Source: Rutidosis leptorrhynchoides (Eukaryota; Streptophyta; Magnoliopsida; Asterales; Asteraceae). From it: 64,000 nt of DNA. The stretch covers positions 55,909,501 through 55,973,500 of the forward strand of contig NC_092339.1 of the NCBI RefSeq assembly GCF_046630445.1, in the 5' to 3' direction. The position numbers and the translations under genes were made by a program. Numbering within the stretch: position 1 is the stretch's first letter; every line of letters begins with the position of its first letter. This document shows positions 1 through 13,042 of this stretch, one piece after another. Below the pieces are notes generated by a model that saw nothing but the letters and a program-made list of their open reading frames with translations, ran no database searches and had not been told where the DNA came from.

Positions 1-1170
1 GGAAGAATGTACAATGTAACTTATTAATGTGAAATCTAAATATTCCTCGGGTATTACCTACTCGTTAAAATATTTTCATCATTAACAGTTAGTACAAAAG
101 AATTTTTAATTACAATCTTTATGAAAATATACATACATATATATTTTCTTCAGATGTAATCATGGATTTAATGAGTCAATAAGATATTAAACTCATTTGA
201 TTTATTGTTAGAACTAGAATACATAATCTCTAAAACATTAGAGATTACATAATCGTCATATAGAACAAAGGTAATTGATATAGAACGATATGTAGAACAA
301 AGATAGTCGGTGTAGAACGATGAGTATGCTCGAGGTACAGAATGAGATGTTGAGGCATGTGATATTGAGACTTAGGTTGTTGGTGCCGGTGATGTTGTTG
401 AAGCTGGTACGTTTTACACCATATTCTCCAAAGCTACAACTCGAGCGCGAAGCTCGTTGACTTCTTCTATTATTCCGGGATGATTGTCGGTAGGAACGAG
501 CGGATGAATAAGGTTTAGAATTGTAGGTAGAATATAATCGTGGCGAGATATTCGGGCAACGAGAGTGAAAATGGTGTTTCGAACAGGTTCGCCGGTAAGT
601 GATTCAGGTTCTTCGCCAAAAGGTGAATTCGGTTGGTGGAAGGGATCGCCTTCTTCTTGTCTCCATTGGTTAAGTCGACTACGAACCCATCAGATAAATT
701 GAGGATGGCTGATTGATTGATTCATTCTGGTGACGCTGCTTTCGGAGCTAGAGTGGGACTCCATATCGGAATCCGAGGGACTTGATCTAATGGTGAGTTC
801 CATTGCGTACGATTGAATAAGGGATTTTTCGATATGAAATGATTTTCGGATATCTGATGATATTCTAATTATATAGAATACTTATACATAGTACAGAAGA
901 TCTCGTAGATTACGAAGGGATTTAAGGAAACGTGTCAAATAAAGTCTACAGTAACAGATACGCTAAGATATGAATTTGTCTGTACACTATCTATCAAATA
1001 AGTGTAGGAAGTCGTGTCTAGACTTAGGAATGATTAGCAGGTAATTTTCGACAAGAAATGATAATCAATACTTATAATATGCAGCTAAGGTCGAAGTCCA
1101 GACTTGCTAATGCATCCTAACAACTATCAGTTAGACTCACTAATGCAAGACCTGGTTCGCTAAGACCACC

Positions 1171-1183
1171 GCTCTGATACCAA
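1171..1183 (-). other. Primer-binding site (initiator tRNA-Met type)
   Basis: The plus strand reads GCTCTGATACCAA, whose complement is TTGGTATCAGAGC, the standard plant gypsy/copia PBS. It lies one base from the LTR start, which fixes the element's orientation as minus. Confidence 0.8.
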
Positions 1184-1978
1184 ATGTCAAAACCCGTCCT
1201 TATCCACCTGGACTAAGTCTTCAACATGTGGTCCCATTGCGAGGTACTGAACTCTATATGCCTTGAACGACTCCATGTAATATCTTTAAAATGAGTAAAT
1301 GCACAGCGGAAGATTTCTTTCATACCTGAGAATAAACATGCTTTAAAGTGTCAACCAAAAGGTTGGTGAGTTCATAGGTTTATCATGATAATCATTTCAA
1401 TATATTAATAGACCACAAGATTTCCGTTATCATAAACATAATACACTCGCAAGTGTATGTAAAGCATTCTAAGTGGTTGAGTACTTGGTAACCATACTTA
1501 ACTATTAATCAACGTCGCATATTCCCTTTATTATGAAATCTCACTACACTGTACCAAGTGTAGCCTACAAAACGAAGTACTGTGCAACCGTTGAATACTG
1601 GTCGTCCAGTCCGGTTGGGGTTGTCAGGCCCGATAGATCTATCAACAGGATTCGCGTTTACAATACCCATGTAAATATTAGTTACCAAGCTACTGGGAAA
1701 TATGCCAGTGGTACAACTCAACGTAGAATGTATTTTAAGTACTTGTGTCTATTTCGTAAACATTTATAAAAACAGCGCATGTATTCTCAGCCCAAAAATA
1801 TATATTGCAAAAGCAATTAAAAAGGGAGCAAATGAAACTCACCATACTGTATTTTGTAGTAAAAATACATATGACGCCATTTAACAACTGAACAATGTAG
1901 GTTAACCTCGGATTCACGAACCTATATCATTTATATATATATTAACACATATCATTAACATGTAACAATAATCAAACC

Positions 1979-2092
<114 letters not shown>

Positions 2093-2446
2093 TTATTTAT
2101 TATATAATATAATACTTATTTATATTTGTAATGTATTTATTATCTCAATTGTTATATATATCTATATATATGTTATTTTATATAATATAAGAAAATAGTA
2201 AATTTAGATATACTTATGATACATGTATTAAATATATATTTTTATATAATCAACTTTTGTTAAAATAATGTTTATAATAATACTAAAATAATGTTAATAA
2301 TACTAATAATAAAAATACACATAATAATTATAATGAAAATGAGATGATAATACTTATAATGATACAACTAATAATAATAATGATAAAAATAATAATTTTA
2401 ATAAAAGTGATAAAAATGATAATGATATCTTTTAATAAAACTGATA

Positions 2447-2473
2447 CTGATAATAATAATAATAATTCTATTC

Positions 2474-2532
<59 letters not shown>

Positions 2533-2608
2533 TTAATATTAATAATAATAAATAATAATAATACTAATAATATTAATTATGTTAGTAATATTAATAATGA
2601 TTATATTA

Positions 2609-2641
<33 letters not shown>
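2447..2641. repeat. (AAT)n microsatellite cluster
   Basis: Two AAT/ATA trinucleotide blocks with degenerate spacers inside the LTR. The Ile/Asn-rich ORF across it is an artefact of the repeat. Confidence 0.9.
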
Positions 2642-2666
2642 TATAACTACCTTTAAAGCTTTTCCT

Positions 2667-2760
2667 AAAAAAAATTGCCCGAGCCAGGACTCGAACCCGC
2701 GACCTCTCGAACACCCGACAACTCCTTAAACCCTTCTGCCATTACGATTTTTCTGTTTTA
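2667..2760 (-). repeat. Possible tRNA-derived (SINE-like) fragment
   Basis: On the minus strand a Pol III B-box-like motif (GGGTTCGAGTCC) is followed by a T-run within about 20 bases. It looks tRNA-derived, but I see no foldable tRNA and no clear A box, target duplication or tail. It could also be an unrelated LTR segment. Confidence 0.3.
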
Positions 2761-5050
2761 ATTCCGAAACATAATGTTATAACCCATATCCTCGCTATAC
2801 CTATTCTCTAATCCCTTTTATTTCAGTCCAACAGGATGAAGAAGCACGGCCTAACATCTTAACTATATTAAAACCCATTTAATAACCTAGAGATCCCACC
2901 AAAATTCGTAGCCTGTTTATATCCCCCTACTATGTTCGATCGAAATAATAATAAAAAAAAACGTGGGTAACAGGTAGGGTTTTCATGTTTGTTTTCTTTC
3001 TCTCTTTTTTTTATCGACTTTAACAGCTCATACATCACTCATTGTTTACTAATCATTATCCTTGTATTGCTTTTGTGGGGCTCGGTTTAAAAACAATCTC
3101 AGAAACGATTTAGAAAAGAAAATTCTGAGGGAGAGGGAGAGATAGAGAGATGATGGTTGAGGGTAATCAACAAAATCATGGTGGATGGGTTATGGGTGTT
3201 TTCCGGACGAGAAGAGGAGAGGAAAGGGAATATATGGTGATTATGGGTCGTTCACGAAGGAGAATTGTAGGTGTGGGATTGTCGACAGAAACATAATGAT
3301 AATGATACTATTCGATGGTGATGGATTGTTGAGTGGGTTTCGAATCAAGAAACAGGAAATATAATAACAATGGTTGTTTCTTGGTCATAACTAGGAGAGA
3401 AAGTGGGAGAGGGATGAGATGGGAACCGGTCATAATGTTGGTTCATAATGGTGGTCTGTTCGATCAATAAGGAAAGACAGAAGCTGCAGCATCCTTGTTT
3501 GAGTTACAACAGAAAACAAGTAGGGTTGATGAAGCTCGAACAAAACAGATACAGGAATTGGTTGCAGCTGTAAACTGATCGAGGTGATGATGGTAATTTA
3601 ATGGTGATGTAAACGAAACAGAAATCAACAAGAGGGGAAGATAATTAGAGAAAGAGAAGAGTTGTGGTGTTGTGTCTTGGGCTGAAACAGAAAGAAAAGA
3701 TATAGTAGCAGGTAAAAAAAAAAATATGCAATCGTAGCAGTAGAATGGTTACTAGTTTGGGTTTAGTCCTAGTCATCATCGAAAATAAAAGAGCTGGTTT
3801 GATAAATTGATTTACAATCGATACAGATGGTAGTAGCAGGCTGTAAATGATAAGTGTGGTGGTTTAATGATCGAGCAAAAATACAAAAGCATATTTATAT
3901 CGAGTTGTTGATGGTTGTTGGTTGCTTGTAATGGAGGTGATGATGGTTGATAATCTCAGGTGGTGCTGATTCATTGAACGTGAATAGAGAGAGATAGAGG
4001 GGTGGTTTATGAATGAAGAAGAAGGTAGTTCAAAGTGATGATAATCTATTGAAATAGAATGAAAGGAAAATAGCAAGATCAATGATTTTGGTGGCGAGTT
4101 GGGGTTGTTGTTCAACATCGAAACAAAGTAAGCAGCGGCTCCAATTCAAGTGGGTTTTGGGTTGTTTATTTGGTAGTCTATGTAACTCGTTCTTAACAAA
4201 AACAGAAATTTGTTTCAGCTGAATTGTGTTTTCTTTTTCTAATAGCAACAAATATTATGTAGCATGCATTGTAATTTAGTTAGGCTGTACATGAATTGAT
4301 CACAATTGTATTAAATAAATTGGTTGGATTCGATTTCCAATGGGAAGCAGACAAAAACAAGACAGGAAAGAAAAATAAATAATAAAAAAAATAAAAGGGA
4401 TCGTGATTGCTAATTGAATTCCCTGTATGATTGTGATTGAAATTGTTTTATATTTGATTCGAAATCTTCAATTTAGTGCAGTTGATAGGCATAGGAAACA
4501 AGATCGTACGATTTTTATGTATATATATATATATATATAATTTATATAATTAATATTAATAATTAATAATTATATTAATAATAACTATTATATTAATAAT
4601 AATAATAATAATAATCATAAAAATGATACAAGTCTTAATTTTAATGAACTAATACTAAACTTTTATTATCTTTATAATAAAAAAAAATAATGATGATGAT
4701 AATCATAGTTATAATCATAACAATAATACTAACACTTAATTAATAGTAATAATAATCTTTAATGAATATAATAATATTTAATAATATCACTAATATTAAT
4801 TGTATAGTTACAAATACAACTTTACTACTAGTGGCAATAATACTGATTTTAACAAGTCAAATATAACAATTTATAATTTCTAATGATATTGATAATGATA
4901 ATGAATGTAATAATAATCATGTAATAATTATAATTAAATTTGTAATTACTTTTAATATATTTATATTACAATTTATATTTATATACTATATGACTACATA
5001 TATTGAATATTTATTATTTATATATTGTATAAACACTTTAATATAGAAAT

Positions 5051-5052
<2 letters not shown>

Positions 5053-5146
<94 letters not shown>
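5053..5146. repeat. (TA)n microsatellite, about 94 bp
   Basis: A pure TA run near the right end of the LTR. The same family's LTR at 9815-13932 also has a TA run (12959-13040). Confidence 0.95.
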
Positions 5147-5149
<3 letters not shown>

Positions 5150-5716
5150 CGTGAATCGTCAGGCATGGTCAAAGGGTAATTGATTACATGAACATAGATT
5201 TCAAATTTTCGAGACTCAATATTACAGACATTGCCTATCGTATCGAAATCATATGAAGATTAAGTTTAAATTTGGTCGGAAATTTCCGGGTCGTTACAGT
5301 ACCCACCCGTTAAAGAAATTTCGTCCCCGAAATTTGAGTGAGGTCGTCATGGCTAACAATAAAATTGTTTTTATGACGAATATGAGTTGATAAATAGAGT
5401 TTTATCATTATTGATTAATATGGATAAAACAATTCGATCATGTGAAGCGTACGAGTGAAGCTATCACAAAAGAGTGATATGAGGAATTTAAAGATTCATC
5501 TTAACTTTTGATGTGATCATGGTGGGTTTCCGGAATTCGAGGAATTTAAGGAGATCTTTTAATCAGAAAGAAAATATAATAGCACGATTTACTAGCAGAC
5601 TGTTAGAATTACCGAAGAGCGGAAATATCAAGAATTTATTCTGTAAATATCACGCTGTTAATATCCTCACGGTAGTTGATACTTCAGCTCTAGAATCCAA
5701 TTTTTAATTCTAATAT

Positions 5717-7439
5717 CCAGTGACGACATTATCTCAATTTTTATGTTTGTGTTGTTTGCAGGATAGACTGTGGGAAGCTATTGATGATGATTGGATTGAA
5801 TGTTAGCGGAATAATACTGTAAATATCATATTCACACTCCTTTTGGATTTACACATGTATGTATTTATTTAATTTTTGCATATATAATTGGGATATTACT
5901 TTATTATCAGAGGATCTGAGCTGGTCATATAATTTTAGTTGGTTTTATGTTTAAAGAGTGTATTTTTAAATTACTAATTGTGTTGGGCAATATAAAAGTA
6001 TGTATATAAAGTTCAGGTTCTTATTGCTTAACAATTAGTTGATGTAGAGTATTAGTAAAGAGACTTGAGAATGTTGACCCTATGAAAATGAAGTGAGAAC
6101 GAAAGCTCGCATTTACATCATTTTTCTAAGGTTTTGGAGGCCAAAGTATGTGAAGGCTGTTGAAATGCACCATGGGGCATGAGGAGTTTTTTGGGGCTTA
6201 ATTTGCTATGGCTGTGAATGTTTACCATGGGGAGGTTATTAGGGCAAAACTGACGACGAGTGCTAAGGCTGTGAATGTATACGTAAATATTGTGTATCTA
6301 TATGTTCATAACTTTTTTTTTATTATTAGGCAAAACTGACGACGAGTGCTCAACAAAGGAGTACTAACCTTTGAAATATGTGTTGGAAGATTCAGAACAT
6401 GGTTAGCAAAAGGGCAGTTTCGTTAATTTAATACGGAGTATATATTTTAAAGTTCTTTTTCTACAACTTTGAAATATAATCCATGTACAATAATTTGTAT
6501 TTAGGACATATATTGTGTACTTTTAAAGGACTTTGTGTATTTCTTTCAGCAACAGCTGATTTAACCGGAACTCTCAACTCACGCATATTACTTATGAACC
6601 ACCTTTCAATCGTGCAGGTAATTCTTAACTGCAGAGAATCTGTGAGATGTATGCAGAGACTTAAAATATCCGACAATACATACTTTTTAGGGCTTTGCCA
6701 GTGAACCTGAAAATTTCGCCAACACATAATTTTTAGAGCTTGCCGTCTAAAAGTTTTAAATATGCACCTATTTTCTGGTATGATTTGGGCTGTCTTTATG
6801 TTTATTGGTATGGTTGACAGTTTGCTGCTTCGTTTCTTACATTCTACAAGTGTTAAATAGGTACATCTTTGGTTGTGTTGTTGTTATAGTGTGTTGATGT
6901 GCTATTTTTCTATTGTGCTATTGTGTTGATGTGCTAAAAAAATAGGATCGATCAGACCCCGATAGGTAAATGATCAACTTACCACCCTTCCTTTCGGAGG
7001 AATTCAACAATACTATGATGTTTTCTTTCTGTTTTAATTACTTTCCTTTTTCCAATTTATGTTTCTTTTGTGTTTTTTTTGGATATATTTATATTTATAC
7101 TTCACGTATTTTTTCTTTTTTTAATCTTTTGTTTTTATTTCATCTATCATACTCTGTTTACTTATATATTTCTTTTTTTTTTCCCTTCATTTCAGATGGT
7201 AGATGTGTTTATGCTCCACCTTAGCTTGAGGTAAGTTATTTTTTAATGTAACTGTTTATTTGTTTAGTAAAAGTATATGTGTTTTTTGCATATTTTTTAC
7301 CTTCTATTTACTTATTGTGTTATATGCTACCTTATTGGATTGACATGAGTATTGATGAAATGTTTAGTTCTGCAGCTACACTTCCTGCATATTTGCTATT
7401 GTGCATTGTTATTTTTAATTAATGTCAACTGCAAAGAAG
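5717..7439. other. No gene recognised; short direct repeat
   Basis: T-rich unique-looking sequence with no supportable ORF. The only structure I see is a 21-bp direct repeat (6244-6264 and 6330-6350, beginning gcaaaactgacg), 86 bp apart. It may be flank or interior of the Helitron relic that follows. Confidence 0.5.

Positions 7440-7507
<68 letters not shown>
7440..7507. repeat. (TA)n microsatellite, about 68 bp
   Basis: A pure TA run at the left edge of the Helitron-like relic. Confidence 0.95.
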
Positions 7508-7509
<2 letters not shown>

Positions 7510-8850
7510 TCAATCTGTTTCACATGGAACTGGTCAAAATAGTGGTTCTTTGGAACCATCTTTAGTCACCCCACTGCCAATGGCTAAGAGACATAGATTA
7601 TCTCGACGTAACCGTCTTCGGTCAGCAATTGAACTGCTAGGGAAATTGGTGTAGTTTTAAATCGTTCTACGCCTTCCGATTCTAATTTATCTAAGAGATC
7701 CACATTTGTTTCTGCTATAACACCTGGGCACATGAGCATGCAGCATCCACCGGTTGGTAATTCTTTTTGTTATTTGGTTTGATTCAATTAATATTTTTCC
7801 CACATTAAAATGCATTGTTGATATTGACTATTGTTTTATCGTGTTTAAGTCGGGATATTGTCTCCATTGTTCTACAAACCGATGCTACTGCTTTGTTTTC
7901 ACAAAAACATTAGGTTATGAAACCTTTCTCTGATGATTATCTATTCTGTTGTGCAGATTCGTTTCTGCATGTTGACTGTTCTATAAACATTGACAGTGTG
8001 TTGGGTATGCAATTGTTGTTCTGTAATAGACACAACTGATGGAAGACACTTGACATGTTTAGATTTTCCAGGTAAATAATAGTCAGATATTGCAGTTAAA
8101 TAGTCTTTTTAATAAAGATATGCATTGATATTGTAGTTGAATAGTCTTTTAAATTTAAGATATGCATTTATCAAACCCGCTTAACAGTTTTCATATCTCT
8201 ACAAGCGAGTTTGTATGGGTTGCAAATGAGAAAAAGGTGGAAAAGAAGATGCAATCTGAACAACCACCGATTGGCAGACCATCTATCGTATATGCACCCC
8301 ACATTCGGAGAGGTATTCTACCTTTGAATGCTCCTCTGTCACCAGAGGAGGTTGTGCATCGTTTGAAGAGTTGATGAGTATCGGAAACAACAACTATCCA
8401 ACTTATAAAGAAACCTATTTGGCAATGGGATTATTGGGCGATGATAAGGAATGGACAACCGCCTTAAAAGAAGCAAGTCCCACAACAACGGCAAGCGAAT
8501 TGAGAAGACTATTCAGCCATATCTTACTCTATTCTGACGTATCCGGCCCATCGAAACTTTGGAGTGTATTAACATTTGTAGATTTCCGTATTTGTTACTC
8601 GGTAACATCTTATAGTATTAACAAAGCTTTGTAGGTTTCCATATTTGTTCCGAAGCTTTATCCAAAGCTAAGGTTTTGCGTTGTAATTTTGAAAAGTTAC
8701 TCACGACTTAACGTATTTGAAGTTTTTGTAATCTGAATAATTATGCAGGACTTGGTGTCAGCTATTGAAGACAGAGGATTGAAAATCGGAAAGGCGATGT
8801 TTCAACAATTAACTGGATTACAGAAATCGATATTAGATGAAGATTGTATA
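7510..8850 (+). mobile_element. Decayed Helitron helicase (Rep/Hel) gene fragment
   Basis: Several short stretches resemble plant Helitron proteins. At 8371-8540 the translation contains YPTYKETYLAMGLLGDDKEW followed by SELRRLFSHILLYSDV and SGPSKLW. This is the block between the Rep-type region and the helicase motifs in plant Helitron proteins. Just upstream (8200-8370) comes an FVW-EKK-type segment with IGR, and 7555-7740 resembles the Ser/Arg-rich N-terminus (RHRLSRRNRLRSA, TPGHMSMQHPP). The parts lie in different frames with stops between them, and intron-like gaps may also be present. No helicase Walker motifs, 5' TC end or 3' CTRR hairpin was found, so the element is truncated. The frames and outer limits are approximate. 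Confidence 0.6.
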
Positions 8851-9049
8851 CTTCATTGGCATGTTCTTCTTTTGTATGCAGAAGTGGGGTTTTCCTAAAT
8901 CAGATCTTTTGCGGTGGGTTTCATCGACTCATGGGTTTTGGCTTCGGGATTTTCTACTTATTAAAGTTTTTGATGACGGTTGTCGCAGTTGATTTAAATT
9001 TTTCGCTGTCGGAATTTGACTACGGTCTAACCATCAAACATTGAAAGTA

Positions 9050-9789
9050 TTCATGATTCAAAAATTTGAATTTTCTCTCGAATCATATATTTCTTGATTC
9101 TAATCCTGAATGTCTTCTTTTAATTTGGTTATTTTAGGGTTTTTATGACATTCAGCTTGCTCTTTGAAAGGCGACTTGTGAATGAGTACGTTGGGTTTTG
9201 ATACTCTTCTTCTCAAGTAATGTGTTCTTTTTGGTTCGTTTTATTAAAGTTTTTTTTTAAAAAAAAAAAAAAATTCAATTAAGCTGGATTAAGCTAATTG
9301 TGAATAGGTTTTAAGCGCTGATTAGTTATTTTGTTAGATAATTGTATAACATGCTTTAATTCGTTTAGGTATCGCAGCATAATAGGTAAAGTCTTTTGGT
9401 GTATGTATGAAGCTAATGTGTATGTCTTTTGGTAGTTAAACATTATGTGCTTCTAACCTAGAAGTTGTTGGATACTTTTGGCTGTAAATGATGGTAAATT
9501 TGCAACAGTTTAATACATTTGGATGTATGTTAACTTTATAATGAATACCTCTAATGTTATAACTTTTGGATGTAGTTAAAATATTGTTTTGGCTAATAAT
9601 TTACTCATCATGTGTATTCCTTCTTTGAGATGGTTCTCTTTTTTTGTCTAATTTTTATCAATAATATTTAGCCGCATAGCGCGTACCTTCAATCTTGTTT
9701 TAACCAAAGGGCTAACTATAAAACATCATAACTATTTGGTTGAAAGGTCGGGGCTTTCAGACTTATTACAAACTAAGCTTGAGGGGGCA
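9050..9789. other. No gene recognised; ends in a copia-type polypurine tract
   Basis: Mostly T-rich sequence with a short A-tract near 9260. The last bases (aagcttgaggggg, about 9774-9787) are a typical Ty1/copia polypurine tract directly before the LTR at 9790, so the right end is the 3' tail of a copia internal region. Confidence 0.5.
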
Positions 9790-11559
9790 TGTTGAAAATG
9801 TTATACATTTTAACTGAAGCGACCCGTCTAAATCCATAAGGACAGATACAATAACATATGATTACATTGCGAGGCATTGACCTCTATATGATACATTTTA
9901 CAAACATTGCATTCGTTTTAAAAGACAAACTTTCATTACATCGAAAGTTGACAGGTATGCATACCAATTCATAATATTCAAACTATAATTGACTTAATCT
10001 GTCATTTACTTAATAATAATCTTGTTGAACTCAACGACTCGAATGCAACGTCTTTTGAAATATGTCATGAATGACTCCAAGTAATATCTTTATAATGAGC
10101 AAATGCACAGCGGAAGATTTCTTTCAAACCTGAGAATAAACATGCTTACAAGTGTCAACCAAAAGGTTTGTGAGTTCATTAGTTTATCATAATCGATCAT
10201 TTCCATAATTTAAATAGACCACAAGATTTTCATTTCCATTTCTCATAAATATACGTCTCATACATAGAGAAAATCATTCATATGGTGAACACCTGGTAAC
10301 CGACCTTAACAAGATGCATATAGAATATCCCCATCATTCCGGGACATCCTTCGGACATGATAATTTCGAAGTACTAAAGCATCCGGTACTTTGGATGAGG
10401 CTCGTTGGGCCCGATAGATCTATCTTTAGGATTCGCGTCAATTAGGGGCCATTTACGTTACCTAATTGTTAGGCTACCAAGCTAAAAAGGGGCATATTCG
10501 ATTTCGATAATCCAACCATAGAATGTAGTTTCGATTACTTGTGTCTATTTCGTAAAACATTTATAAAAGCAGCGCATGTATTCTCAGTCTCAAAAATATA
10601 TATTGCAAAAGCATTTAAAAAGGGAGCAAATGAAACTCACTATAATGTATTTCGTAGTAAAAATACATATGACGTCATTGAACAAGTGCAAGGTTGGCCT
10701 CAGATTCACGAACCTATATTAAGTATATATATATTTACATGTTGGTCAATATCTGTCTAACAATTTAGGTCAAGTCGTAGTGTATCACAATCCTAATGCT
10801 CGAGATTATCATGCAAACGCTAGCAAAGGTCATATAATTCAAAAATGATTTTTAGAATCTATACATGTTTAATATATAACTTAAATATAGTCGTTTTATA
10901 TATTTAAATATATTTATCAGATTTCATTAGAGTAAATAATTCAAGTCCTTTATTAATAATGAAAATTTATATTAAAATTCAAATATGATAAAAATATACT
11001 TTTATATATCTTAAGTAATAAATTCATAAAGCTCACTTAATATCATAAAAATATAGTGGCATGTATTATTAATGTAATTATATTATGTATGATAAAATTA
11101 TCTTTGTATCTCATATTCATTTAAAATAACATTGGTAATAATAATAAATAAAGTTGTATTAATTATTTTTAATAATAATAATAAAATAATAATAATAATA
11201 ATAATAACAATATTTATATTTACTAATGATAATAATAATCTTGATAATAAATAATAATCTTTTGTAATAATACAAATGTTATTATAATAATAATAATAAT
11301 ATTTCTGATAAAAATATCATATTCATGTTAACGATAATAACAATAAATAACAATGTTTTATATGAGACTGACAATTCTATTCGAAATGATAATTTTTAAT
11401 AATAATAATACTAAAATGATAATAATAATGATATTTTATAACAACAATGATATTTTATCAAAATGATAATTTTAATAAAAATGATAGTTTTAATATAAAT
11501 GATATTTTTAATAATAATAACGATAAAAATAATAACTTAGATAGTTTTGATAAGAATAT

Positions 11560-11597
11560 TAATTATTTTAATAATATTAATAATAATAATAATAATC

Positions 11598-11639
<42 letters not shown>

Positions 11640-11653
11640 TTGATTATTAATTA
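11560..11653. repeat. (AAT)n-rich tract
   Basis: AAT/ATT trinucleotide repeats, part of a longer AAT-rich stretch (about 11130-11650) inside the solo LTR. The Asn-rich ORF over it is an artefact. Confidence 0.85.
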
Positions 11654-11665
11654 ATAATAATAATA

Positions 11666-11817
11666 ATAACGATAATAACGACGATAACGATAACGATAAC
11701 AATAACGATAACGATAACGATAACGATACGATAACGATAACGATAACGATAACGATAACGATAACGATAACGATACGATAACGATAACGATAACGATAAT
11801 GATAACGATAACGATAA
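11666..11817. repeat. GATAAC hexanucleotide array
   Basis: About 25 units of the hexamer gataac, with a few 5-bp (gatac) and variant units, flanked by AAT repeats. Confidence 0.92.
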
Positions 11818-12449
11818 TCATTTTAACAATAATACTTTAAAATTATAGATAATTCTATTGGCGATATATTTTAATTCGTTCATCAAAACCATACTATATC
11901 TAAATGAAAAGTTTATAGTTTTTCGCCAGCTTTCCAACGACATGCATATCATATATCTTATCTCAGTAGCATATGTATCTAATTCATGATTTATCATAAA
12001 CTATCTAACGACAAAATTAAACATACAAACATGCATAATCCTATATACTCAAGCACTAGTCAGGGATACACTAATAATATATAAAAGTTAAGTTATGAGT
12101 TCTCACGTATCAATATTGAAATTCAACATTGTAGGAAAGGTACATAGACGCAACGGAGATGATAAACACTAGTTTGACTCACGAGCAAAACCCCCGAACC
12201 ATACCCATATCCTCCATAGCCATAACCCATAATTTCCTTAGCTCTATCCCACTCGAAAACTCATTTTGAAAACATGCGAGCAGAACCTCGTCCTAGTATT
12301 TTATGTATAATACTAATACATATACTAATAATAATAAGATTAATAATAATATTAATTTTAATAATAATAATAATATAAATGATAATAAAATAAATAACAG
12401 AGGGAGTAATATAGATTTTGTGTGTGTGTCGAATGGCAGAACTCGATTG

Positions 12450-12527
12450 CGTTTTATAATGTTTCCTGAATCTTGATCCCATGCGATCGCATGGGTAATG
12501 TGGGTTAGTGCCATGCGATCGCATGGC
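12450..12527 (-). promoter_or_regulatory. Solo-LTR promoter: TATA box plus two perfect palindromes
   Basis: Two palindromes lie 14 bp apart: CCCATGCGATCGCATGGG at 12478-12495 and GCCATGCGATCGCATGGC at 12510-12527. Read on the minus strand they sit upstream of a TATA box (TTATAAAACGC, 12450-12459) at about 18 bp. The same arrangement recurs in the unrelated LTRs at 55614 and 61866. The role is inferred: a binding site for a dimeric factor, or a hairpin. Confidence 0.6.
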
Positions 12528-12958
12528 CAGCTGTTGGGCACCCAATCTGTTTTATTTTCATTCTGCCGATGTTTTTAATAATTATTTATATATATTTATA
12601 TATTTAAATTATATAATTATATAAATAATATATTATATTCTCGTATATAACTAAGTTATAAATTTAGTTTCGATGACTCGTACGTTTACTCTCGGCTTAT
12701 GTCCCGGTTCTGGTTTCTCGAACGCATTTTCGTACACTTAGAAAACTAACATTTTACATTACGCAACGTGTACCTTTATCAATAATTAGATCTAGATCAA
12801 TGAAAAACAAACCCACTCAAAGTGTAACTTATTCATATGAGTGTTTTGGTCATTTATTTCTTTATATCATCGTTTCATTATTTATCAAAGCATATTTAAT
12901 AATATTAGTTTAAATCAAAACGTTTTATGACTAAGTTAATATTGTATTAATCACTTTG

Positions 12959-13040
<82 letters not shown>
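12959..13040. repeat. (TA)n microsatellite, about 82 bp
   Basis: A pure TA run inside the solo LTR. Confidence 0.95.

Positions 13041-13042
<2 letters not shown>

Noticed and set aside
2667-2760. Functional tRNA gene
   Set aside because: It has only a B-box-like stretch and a T-run; no cloverleaf could be drawn, so it is kept only as a possible SINE trace.
11666-11817. Interstitial telomere repeat
   Set aside because: The unit is GATAAC, not the plant TTTAGGG.
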